From assembly GCF_028583425.1 (NCBI RefSeq), contig NC_072807.1, forward strand, positions 30,571,001 through 30,635,000: DNA of 64,000 nt, read 5' to 3'. The position numbers were made by a program, and so were the translations under genes. The notes under the pieces are model-generated. The model ran no database searches and was not told the DNA's origin. It was given only the letters and a program-made list of their open reading frames with translations. Shown here piece by piece: positions 34,201-46,200 of this stretch. The DNA is from Eublepharis macularius (taxonomy: Eukaryota > Chordata > Lepidosauria > Squamata > Eublepharidae). Numbering within the stretch: the first letter of the stretch is position 1; each line of letters begins with the position of its first letter.

Positions 34201-37200
34201 AGAATGCTTCCTCATTTTGTAGGGAAGGGGAGATAGCAAAAGAGTTTCTCCTTGACAAACAGCTTGAAAGAAAGAAAAAGAAAATTAAGGCCTTTTAAAA
34301 AGACAATCCAGGGTTTCTGGGTTGCTGCTTAGGGGTGGGGTTCAGTCAGGATTTCTTGCACATAGCAAAAAAAAATGAGACGGCAATGAATGACTAATTA
34401 AAATATTAAAACCATTTCTAGCCCATCTTTGGACCACATGGCCCTTAAGGTGATTTATGTTGCTTAAACCAACATCTGAATAAGAAAATCCAATTTTTAA
34501 AAAAATTACAGAGTGTGTTTAAAAAAATGGCGTGATATTCCCCCCCCCCCGCATTAATTGCATCTGAGATGAAGGGAAGGGGTGTCCTCTCTTCCTCAAA
34601 TCTCCCCTGCAGCAGCTACTTCCTCTGTTGGCGTCCCCTATTATGACTTCAGTCTGGTGGTACCTTAGAGACCAGCAAGATTTTTAGAGTGTAAGCTTTT
34701 GAAAGACACAGCTCCCTTCTTCAGACACGAGTAGGAATGGAGCTCTGACTCTTGAAAGCTCACACTCTGAAAACATGGCTGGCCTCCAAGGTGCCACTGG
34801 GCTCAGATCCTGCTGCTGTTCTACTGCAGACCAAAACAGCTCCCCACCTAAACTATTACGACTTCGGGTCTCTTCCTTGCAGCCTCGACTCGGACCAAAA
34901 GGATCAGCTAATAGAGGTCATTGAGAAGTTGCTGGCAGATAAGACGACGGTGAGTAAAGCTAGCATCTCTGAAGGGTTTCAGGCACACACCCACACACAC
35001 ACACACACACCACCTTCTTTCCCCTGTTAACCATGCCTCGACTGCACGCCGTCTTTTGAGCCTCCCGGGTCACGCTTGGTCCTCTTCTGTCCCCTCTTTT
35101 TTTCCCTCTCTTTTCGAATTTAGGAGCTATTTCTTTGCAAACCTGGAGGAGTTTCCTCTGAGTCTGTAGAAAGCCCTGGCTTGTCTGCAGGCGCCCCTGC
35201 TGCACTGTGCGGCCTCCGCAATAAGGAGCCACCCGCTTCTCTATTGGAAGGACAGTTTGGCATCTTACAGTGCGGTCCTAAGTAATGCCCATCAAAGTCC
35301 GTTCAAACCAAGCTGCGCTTAGGGTTGCTCTGCAGCGGATTTCTTGTATTGGCTGCCCAGGGAACAGAAAATGTGGCCTTCTGGTCCGACGTGAGCCCTG
35401 CACAAAATGCAAAGCCAGCTTCCGTTTCTTACCCCTCTCCCCCTTGTCCTCTTCTTGCCCAGCTGGTGGCCGGTAGCGTGGTGATGGCCTTTGAGGAGGT
35501 CTGCCCGGAGCGCATCGACCTCATCCACAAGAACTACCGTAAGCTGTGCAACCTACTGATCGACGTGGAAGAGTGGGGGCAAGTGGTCATCATCAACATG
35601 CTCACGCGTTACGCTCGCACTCAGTTCCTGAGCCCTACCCAAAACGTAAGTGAGGGAGTCAGCAGGAGAGACAAGACAGTCCGGCCTGCAAGAACCAAAG
35701 TGGCTCCCCAGGGCCTGTGGGTCTCTGCCCCCTCACCTTGAGCAGTATTGTCTAATATGTCGCTTGCGGGAGAGGGGAGTTGTGTGCATGAAGGGGAGAA
35801 GTGGAGAAGCCTTCCTTTGTCCTCACTGCCCCAACCCTCACTGTCCCCGCCCAGCAGCTGGAGCAGCCGACTCTCCTTCCACCATTCCCTTGGCATCTTT
35901 AAAGGCTGAACGAAGATGAAGAAACAATTAGTGCTGAAGAAAAAGAATCTTTAATAATTGTGCAACCCCTACGCATTTCGTGTGCAACCGTCAAGGGGGA
36001 ATCTACCAAATAATACAAAATTTAAAAATATATTTGATACATCATCTCAAAGGTTCATAAAACATATTAATGAAACACAGGACAATTTCACAGAGCACGT
36101 ACAGAGTGCAATTCATAAAAGAGTTCTTGATACCTAGACAACTGAACCAGCATTAACATACACTGTGTATTTCATAACCACCAAGAATTCTTCATTTAAA
36201 TTGTTAGCGAATAAACATTAAAGAACCATCCCGACCTTCCATATCCTTTTTAGTTCCATTCCCGTGTATGCACTATAGCAGAGCAAGCTGCCTGGGCTTG
36301 TCTGGGATGTTATCTACGTGAGCATCTGCCAGGAGATATTCTCATTTAACCCATCGTGAAAGGTAGCGCAGTAAACCACCTGTTTACCAGTGGGGCTTTC
36401 TGAACTCTCTCATCTTGCAAAAGTTCGGGAATCCCCAATAAGCCACACGTTGCTTGGTGGGGCTTCCTGAACTCTTGTATCTTGCAGGAGTTGAGGAATT
36501 CTCAGTTCGCTGCACATGCCTGGCAGGTTTCCCTGATCTTGCGAGAGTTCAGGAATCCCCAATGGGTATGTGCAGTGTACCAGTCTGTCTTTAAAGATGC
36601 CTGGGGAAGGAGGAAGGTAGAGTGGCAGGTGGGATGGTGATGACGGGCTGCCACCCCCCGGATCCCTCCCCACCTTTCTTCCCATAGAGCCAGCTGCAGT
36701 GGGGGACTCTCTGAAACAGCCTCGAACAACCCACCTTGTGTTCCCCTCGTTCTCTTGCCCCTCGGCAGGAATCCCTCCTGGAAGAGAATGCCGAAAAGGC
36801 TTTCTATGGGTCTGAAGAGGAAGACTCCAAGGACGACAAGGCGGAGCCGGCTTCGCTGGTGAAACGCAAGCCATACGTGATGGATCCCGACCACCGCCTG
36901 CTCTTGCGTAACACCAAGCCCCTGCTGCAGAGCCGCAATGCTGCGGTGAGGCGTCCCCTGTGCTTCTTCCATGGGGGATTCCCTTCCTGAGGGTTATGGC
37001 GCTGCCTTTGAAATGCACTCCAGGCCAGAGGGAGAAGGGGAAAACCCACCCCTTCCTGATCTGCCCAGGGAACCACAGATTATTTGTCCTCCATGTGATT
37101 CGGAAGTAGGAGAACGGAGTCTCTTTATACTTGCCATGTTATGGAACATTTCTGTCCCAGCCTTCAGTCCGATGGAACATGGGGCACCTTGTGGTGCTAA

Positions 37201-40200
37201 AGCTACGCCGAGCTGCACTGTGATATAAAAACCACAGAAATACATCGAGTAAAAACAAGAAACAGAAATGGGGGGGGGGGATGAAAACCACAAAACTAGC
37301 CAGTTTGAATATAAGATCAGAAGTTTTAAGCTAGCAGGGAAAATTATTTTTACTGACAGTAACAATCAACAGAAGGCTGTTGTGCCAAAGGCCATCTGGA
37401 AAGCTACATTCTTCCCTGGGCTATGGAAGTCCAAAAGTGATGCGGCCACGCAGGCTTCCTGGGGCAGTGAGTTCCAAAGCTATTTGTGGACCATTTCCAG
37501 GGGCACAGAAAAATCCAGTTCCAGACTTCTGTTTATTGGAGCTAGGGAAACTTGGCTTGATGGTGCCTGCCTCTCAGGGTGGTTGGTGCAGCAACCAAGG
37601 TGCCCCTCTCTAGTGATTCTGGGGCCCTGGGCAAAACTCAGTGATAGGGCCCCAGAATCATTGCCACCTCAGCCCTGTGCTTCCCTGCCAGACCCTTGCC
37701 CTGTGTGAGACGGGCATGAATGGCCACTGCTAGAAGCCAGATGCCAGAACCCCAAGCTTGAGTGGTGGCAGGCACCTGTTCTTTTTCCTCTTTCTTGCCC
37801 ATTGGATAAGACTGTCGTGTCCCCCTTATACAATCTGAGCTTGCTCTCTTATTGCTGGGCCTTCCAACCCAAAATACTTCCCTTTCTCTTCGCAGGTGGT
37901 GATGTCTGTTGCCCAGCTGTATTTCCACTTAGCCCCAAAAGCTGAGGTCGGGGTAATTGCAAAGGCTTTGGTCCGCCTCCTCAGGAGCCACAGGTATGTA
38001 CCCCCCCTTATTTTTCTCTTCTTTTCCTAAAAGTATCTGCTTTTAGGAAAAGTGCAGCCATGCATTACTGCTAACATTCAGAAAGCTGGCTAAACTCTTG
38101 TTTATGTTCTTGCACCTGTGTTTGCCTGTTGTTGCTTGGGGGCCTGGTCCGAATGTTGGGAGCAGAGAAGCTGCAGAGAGGGCAGGTGTTAAGAAGGGCC
38201 TCTGGCTCAGCATCCCGCCTCTCCAGGTGACTCTGGGGCACTTGCAAGACCTGCATGTGACTAACCCCATTATCTGCTAACCGGAGATCAGCTGTCTCTC
38301 TGAGTTTGGAGATTCTGTTCTTGCCGATTGCAATTAACATCCATTCGCAGACCAGAGCTTTAAAAAAAATAGCAGTTGTCACTACTGCTGGTGGCAGTGA
38401 GTTCCCAGGGTGTTTCTGCCTCTCTGACGGCGCCTTGTCTCTCTTCCTTATGGCAGCGAGGTCCAGTATGTTGTGCTCCAAAATGTGGCCACCATGTCTA
38501 TTAAGCGTAGGGTGAGTGTTTCCTTTTCTCCCCCTCCTAATGGGCAGAACTGTATCTGCTCTCTGCTTTTCTCCCAGGTGGGGACCCCAAAGCGGCTTAC
38601 AGTTTCCTTCTCCCTTTTCCCGTTTTGTCCTCACAACTGCCCCTGTGAGAGAGATTATGGTGAGAGGATGTGACTGGCCCAGGGTCACCTAGCAAGCTCC
38701 CATGGCAAAGTGAAGATTCGAACCTGGGACTCCCGGTCTGACACTCTAACCACTACACAATGCTGTTTGACCTGTGCGGGTGCGGAGGGGACGGTTCTGA
38801 ATTGCAGCAGGATTTCCCACTGTGTTCAGACGGAACTTGCTTTGCGCCATGATGGGTACCCTAAAAAGCACCTGCAGGGTCTTCTGAGGCCCCGGGGGGG
38901 GGGTTGTCTGGGGGAACTGACCCTTCTTTCTCTGCAGGGGATGTTTGAACCCTACCTGAAGAGTTTCTACATCCGATCCACTGACCCCACCCAGATCAAG
39001 ATCCTCAAGGTGAGTTACAGTGCAATCCGGTGCAGAGTTACTCTGGTCTGATCTCATGGATTTCAGTGGGTTTAGACTGTGCTAACGCTGCGTAGGATCG
39101 CACTGTTAGATGCCTGACCTTCTCCAGCACCATAACTCTGTTCTGTTCCAACCTCTACCCCTTGCAGTGTCTGTTCTTGCACACATGGAGCTGGGAAAAC
39201 CTGTCTGCTCTTTCCCTTGCTGCGTTCTAGTTTGCATGCGTGTACATTCCGCCAGTAGACAAAGACACACTCGAGGGATCCTATAGTATCTGTCTTGCGT
39301 GTGTATGAGGGAGCATTTTGTAGTCCCCAAAACAATTACCTGGTGAGATTCAGTCGGGTCAGGGTCTCTCGGTGCTTGATCATCCGTCTTTTGGTGTGTG
39401 GGCCTTCAGCCTCACCATCAAAGTGATATAGGAGCAGGTTCTCTGCTGTCTCATGCGGCTGCATGTGTATGAAAACTGGAATCATGTAGACAGTCAAGCT
39501 CCCTTAGGAGGTTGTTGTGGGTTTTCCGGGCTGTGTGGCCGTGGTCTTGGCATTGCAGTTCGTGACGTTTCGCCAGCAGCTGTGGCTGGCATCTTCAGAG
39601 GTGTAGCACCAAAAGACAGAGATCTCTCAGTGTCACAGTGGACACTGTGACAGGAACTACAATGCCAAGACCACGGCAATACAGCCCGGAAAACCCACAA
39701 CAACCATCGTTCTCCAGCCGTGAAAGCCTTCGACAATACTCCCTTAGGAGCTTTGAATCTTAAAAGTTCATACCCCAGAAATCTTGTTGGCCTTTAAGGC
39801 GCTACTGGACTTGCTTTGGAATCCCTGTCTGTATAATCTAAGTGCATGTCTGGGTGCAGTTACATTGCTTGGGAACAATAATTCCTCCTTTTCCTTCTCC
39901 TCCAACCAGCTGGAAGTCCTGACCAACCTTGCAAATGAGACGAACATCTCTACCATCCTACGTGAGTTCCAGGTACAGCCCCACGACCAACGGAGGAGAG
40001 GGCGACAGGTCTGGCTGCATCTTGGCCTGTGAGTGCTGGAGAGTTTCTGTGCTTTCTCTCTCCGCAGACCTACATCCGGAGCATGGACAAAGACTTTGTG
40101 GCAGCCACCATCCAGGCCATTGGCCGCTGTGCCACCAACATCGGCAAAGTGCGGGACACTTGCCTTAATGGGTTGGTGCAGCTGCTGTCCAACCGAGATG

Positions 40201-43200
40201 GTGAGAATCCCAGAGCTGCCACCGTGGGCTGGCCGGGAGAGGACGGACTGGGGGCCTGGGGCAGTGTGGGAACAGAAGGGCTGTTTGCAGGTGGATCCCT
40301 GCAGAGATTCCGGTTGGGGGATCCTTGTGTGCATCCGCACAGCAAGGATTCTCCATTTTGCATTCATTGTTGCTACAAACACTGAAGCATTCACACACCC
40401 ACAGGGAGTTTTCTGCACACATGCCTCCGTCAGCTGCCTTTTCCCTTGCATGGCCACCAGAGCGCTTTTGGAGGGTCTTTTATTATTTATTTATGTTACT
40501 TATAGTATTCCTTTCTCATTAGCGCGAGCTCAGTGCACTGGCACCTTGGGGACCAACAAGATTTTTCAGGGTATGAGCGTTTGAGAGTCAGACCTCCCTT
40601 CTTCAGATACTTGAAGAATATCTGAAGAAGGGAGGAAGAATATCTAAAAGAAAAGAGCTCTTACTCTGGAAAGCTTATGCCCTGCCCATCTCATCAGTCT
40701 CTAAGGTGCCACTGGACTCAAACCATGCTTTTTTACTGCAGACCAACACGGCTACCCACCTAAAATCTTTCTCATTGAGATTCAAAGCAGATCACACAAT
40801 GTTAAGTCAGTATAGTCAATAAAATAAGACATCTGATATATGAAGTAATAGGACCAGAATTACAGAAATCTGGAAACAAAGCATCGTAACATCATCAGCA
40901 ACCTTTTATTGGCATTCAATAAAACAATTTACAACGAGCAGGGCAGGAACCAAAAGAACAGCAAAATCAGTCGACAGAATTTACTGTATGCTCCCTAATC
41001 CACATGGCAATTGAGAAATACAATGCAACCGTATATGTAGTGTGGGGACAATGATCTGGTAGTAGGAAAGAAACTAATCCTCTGTCAGATTGACCCTGAC
41101 GATTGATCAGCAGAGGGCTAATCAAGGAGTCCCGCACGTGAACATAAAAGTCACAATAAAATAAAACGTGAAGTATGGATTCGGGTTGCATCCTTCCACA
41201 AGGACATAATCTTTTGGGGTAGGGTGTGTTTGTAAATCTCCCAAACAGAATGTCGGAGGATAAAACGTTAAAACGTGCAAGCATAAAAGCTCGGCGTAGG
41301 CAAGGGAAAGACAGCAATGAGAAATAAGCGGCAGGGCTTTTGTACTTAGAGATGATTCCAAACTCCAGTGGGGAGCAGGTCTTCTGTGCCAGAGAGCAGA
41401 GGGTTTGCCTATCATTGGCTGATTCCACACACGTTGGATAATGCACTTTCAATGCACTTTAGCTATCATTTGGAAGTGGATTTTTTGTTTTACACTCAAA
41501 AAATTCAGTTTTAAATTATCTAAAGAGGATTGGAAGTGCGTTATCCAATGTGTGCGGAATCAGCTAATATCTAGCAGTCTTTGTTTTAGGAATCTGAAAG
41601 CTTGGTTTTCCATTAACATTAGAAGGGAATCAAAATAGATCCCTATAGACTAGTCTGAAAAAGAGATCCCTATAGACTGTAGTCTGTGTTAACAATACCT
41701 AAAAAGAGACCTTGGGGGAAAAATGCACCCCCTTGTCCAGACAATGTGGTAACATGCTCGAGCTGCATTATCTCCCCCCCCCCACACACACATCAGATAA
41801 AAGCAAGCGTGGGAAACGGAGAGCCAAGGACATGGGAGGGACGATCGGAGCATCGTTAGAGCTGTCAGACTGTGGCTAGATAAGGTACTCTCTGCAAGAT
41901 TCCCTTTAGAGGCAAGAATAAGTCCAATGTCTAGCAAAGGAAGTTTTATTGCAGAAAAGATCCATTATAGTCCACTGTCCTGAATAGGAGACTCAGGATG
42001 GTACATGATCATTGTTACCAATGAAGAGCAAGCATAGGATACAGAGTAACAATACCCATCTGGAACAGCCTCCCCCCACAGTTCTCAAAACAACATCTTT
42101 CAGTCCTGGGAAGCTGCTCTCCTTCAAGGCCAATGCTTGGTGGAACGGGGTTAGACACAATAATCTCCTCTGGTGGGAATGCAGCCTGGGAACTGGTGCA
42201 CCTGGGGAGAAAGCACTTAAACACTAGAAGCATTAGAAAATGGAGTCAGTACAGTTTAGAGACATGCTGGACCTGACATTCTGCCCCCCTTAAAATAGAT
42301 CCCCCCCTGGCTTATAAGGATAGCGAGTATGAAAAGCTTTGGTTAATCTAGGAGCATGAACATGTGCAGAGTTCACCCATTCATCGTACCCAGAATCAAA
42401 GTCCTTCCAGCGAATGAGGTAAAAAAGCTGATTTCGTTTGAGCTTAGAGTCCAAGATTTGTTGTACCTCATAGTGTATTTGGTCGTCAATCAAAGTTGGA
42501 ATGGGTGGCGCTTTGATGTGCCATTTGTTGTCTGTGGGAGCTCTTTTCAGAAGACTGACATGGAACGTATCATGCACATGGCGCAAGTTCTTGGGCAAAG
42601 TTACAGCAACAGTCACTTTATTTATTATCTTGCGCACCGGAAAAGGTCCTAGGAATTTTAGAGCGAGTTTGCGGCTTGTTTGAGCTAGTCTCAGATTTTT
42701 TGTGGAAATATACACATGATCTCCGGGTTGCAATTCCCATTCGGCCACACGATGGCGGTCTGCGTACTTTTTGTAATCCAGTTTGGCTTTTTCGAGGTGT
42801 TTTTTAATGAGAGTCCATTGCTGCGCCGCCTCCCCCCACCATGAAGATACATCTGGCAATTTTGAGGAATGGAGAGGGGGTGCGTCCAACGGGAAGGGAT
42901 TGAAGTGGGCTCCGTAGACAATTTTGAAGGGGGCCTCTCCCGTCGAAGCGTGTACACTGTTGTTATATGAGAACTCGGCCAAAGGGAGGAGGTCTACCCA
43001 ATTATCTTGCTGAAAATTGATGTAACAACGAAGGAATTGTTCTAATATTTGATTTGTTTTTTCGGATTGCCCGTCGGTTTGTGGGTGGTGGCTTGAACTG
43101 ATGCCTTGCTTAATATTCAACATTTTCAAAAGCTCCCGCCAGAAGTTGGCAACGAACTGTCCGCCGCGATCCGAAATCACCTTGGACGGAAAGGAATGTA

Positions 43201-46200
43201 ATTTTACAATGTGTTTTAGAAACAAATCCGCTAGTTTTCGAGCTGTGGGTATAGCAGTGCAAGGGATAAAATGAGCTTGCTTGGAGAACAGATCTACCAC
43301 AACTAAAATACTGTTATGTCCTTTAGAGATAGGTAGATCAGTGATAAAGTCCATAGATATTACTTCCCAGGGTTTGTTTGGTGTCTCCAAGGGTTGTAAG
43401 AGACCCGGAGGCTTCCCTTTCCTGGTTTTGGCGCTAAGGCAAATAGGGCAGGAACTAACGTATTGGGAAATGTCTTTGCGCATGCCCGGCCACCAAAATT
43501 GTCTCTGGATCAGGTGTAAAGTTTTCAGATACCCATAGTGTCCAGCAGTGGGAGCATCATGACAGCGCTGCAAAATTTCCAGTCTGAGGCTGTCTGGGAC
43601 ATAAAACTTGCTCCCAGCTAACCAATCCCCTTGTGGGGATTGGGTCAGTTTGCTTCGCGGAGCCCTATCCCCCTCCTTCTCCACTTCAGTTTTAAGTTTC
43701 GATTTCCACTCTTGGTTGGCCGGGAGGGGCTGCTTGGCACGGCTGCGAGTAGTCACCACGCCCCCAAGTTGCGTAGGCGAGAAGACAGTGTCGACAGTCT
43801 CCTCCCGTTTGCTCTTATGTTGGGGCATGCGCGATAGGGCGTCTGCCAAAAAGTTAGTTTTGCCCGGGAGATAATTTAGAGTGAAGTTGAATTTGGAAAA
43901 GAATTCCGCCCATCGCAATTGCTTGGCATTCAGTCTGCGTGGGCTTCGGAGGGCCTCCAGATTTTTATGATCCGTCCAGACCTCGAAAGGGTATCGCGCC
44001 CCCTCCAGCCAATGTCTCCAGTTAGTAAGGGCCGCTTTTACTGCAAAGGCCTCCTTCTCCCACACATTCCAATTCCTTTCCGCCTCCGAAAATTTCCTAG
44101 ACAAGAATGCACACGGCCGCAGCCTACCATCCTCCCCCTTCTGCAGTAAAACCCCCCCTATCGCCGTATCGCTGGCGTCGACCTGTACTATGAAAGGGGA
44201 TTGTTCGTTGGGGTGGGAGAGGATGGGTTCTGTTACAAATTGCTTTTTTAGACAATCGAAGGCCGTTTGGCAATCGGGGGTCCATTGCAGTTTGGCCGAG
44301 GGTTTTTTAGCTTGGTCCCCTTTATCTTTGGTTTTCAGCAAGTCTGTTAAAGGGAGCGTGATTTGGGCGAAATTTGCTATGAAGTCTCTATAGAAGTTGG
44401 CAAAACCCAGGAAGGATTGTAATTCTTTACGGGTGGTGGGTGTCTGCCAGTCCTGGATCGCCTGTATTTTGGCTGGATCCATTTTCAGACCTTTTTGGGA
44501 GATACAATACCCGAGGTAAGTGAGTTCGGTTTTATGGAATTCACATTTGGACAGTTTGATGGGTAGCTTATTCTTCATTAGGGTGGCTAAGACTTTTCGT
44601 ACCGTTTGAATATGTTCTTCCTCTGTGTCCGAGTAAATTAACACATCATCAAGGTACACCACCACCCCTTTGTACAGAAATTCGTGTAGAACTTCGTTTA
44701 TCATGGACATGAATACGGATGGGGCTCCCGTCAAACCAAAAGGCATAACTAAGTATTCATATTGTCCGAGGGGCGTATTAAAAGCCGTTTTCCACTCATC
44801 CCCTGCCTTAATACGAACGTGGAAGTAAGCATCTTTTAGATCTAATTTTGTAAAGATCTTACCTTGGGCCACGACGTTGAGAAGGTCTCGGATGAGCGGT
44901 ATAGGATAGGCGTTGTTTGTGGATACCGCATTTAACCCTCGGAAATCAGTACACAGTCGGAGTCCGCCATCCTTCTTTTTCACGAAGAGGACCGGAGCGG
45001 CGTGGGGGCTGGCAGCCGGGCGGATGAATCCGCGTTGGAGGTTGGTGTCAATGAATTTCCGAAGCTCTTCACGTTCATGGAGACTCATGGGATAGAGCCG
45101 TCCTTTGGGCAGTGAGGCTCCGGGTAAAATTTCTACCGCACAATCCGTACGTCTGTGCGGGGGTAGAGTATCCGCTTCCTCCTCCGAGAAAGCCTTTAGG
45201 AAGGGCCAATACGGTTCGGGTATTTGGCTGACTTCTTCTTGGGTGAGAAGGGCCTTTTCTTTACGCGTTGGATCGTCGCCCCAGTTCTGATTCCAACGGT
45301 GATTTTTACAGTTGGTGTGACTGAAGGTAATACATCCTTGTGCCCAATCTATATAGGGGTTGTGATCACATAGCCATCTACTGCCTAGAATTAACGGGTA
45401 CTTGGCAGTAGAGCTGATGACAAAGGACCTCTTCTCCCAATGTTGCCCCATACCCGTGATTACTGGGATGGTCTCCGTTGTTACAGGATTCATATTGGTA
45501 CCATCCATTTGTTCAAAGATTACTGGATTTTGTAAATCCCGGGTTGGTAGGATTAGTCCATTGACTAACGCAGGGGCGATAATGTCTCTTGAGCAGCCCG
45601 AGTCAATAAGGGCTTGCACCCGAATGTGCATCTTCCTCTCAGGGTTGAGTAGAGTCACTGGCATGAACAAAATGGACCCAGGTGGCCGGTCCCGTGCAGG
45701 GACGGGCTTCTGGTGGATCTGTCGTTTGGGTCCTTTTACGACAGATCCATTTCGTTTCCCGACTGGGGACTTTCTGGATTGACTTCTGCGGTTGGGGAAG
45801 CGGGATCATATTCCATGACTTCTTCCGCTTCCAACCCTCTCTCTGAGGCTGGTCTTTGGGAAGTGCCGCGACCTCTATTCGCCCGGGGTGCTGGAGTCGG
45901 GCGTTGGGGCGCAGGAAACTGAGCCGGAGTTGGACGGCGTAGTTGGAGCGGAGGTCTTTGCACAGGCCGGTAAGGGCATTGTGCTGCAAAGTGACCAGCC
46001 TGTCCGCAATGCAGGCACAGCCCTTGTTGCCATCTAGCATCTCTCGCTCCACGGGTAGCGTAGCTAGCTCCCCGTGCCGCCCTCTGTAAGGTTAATGGTC
46101 TTCTTTGTCCCGTTTGTTGTTGTTGTTCAACCAAACGGACTTCTAATATGCGATTCTCCACTTCACAAATAAGTTGGATCCACCCTAACAGCGTGGGGGG

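Noticed and set aside
36410..37018. 202-residue minus-strand frame over AP3B2 exon 8
   Set aside because: Antisense to a confirmed exon and no recognisable domain.
38071..38688. 205-residue minus-strand frame over AP3B2 exon 10
   Set aside because: Antisense shadow crossing a SINE and an exon; no motif.
42012..42227. Repeated 71-residue frame in both sushi LTRs
   Set aside because: Short frame within non-coding LTR; identical because the LTRs are identical.
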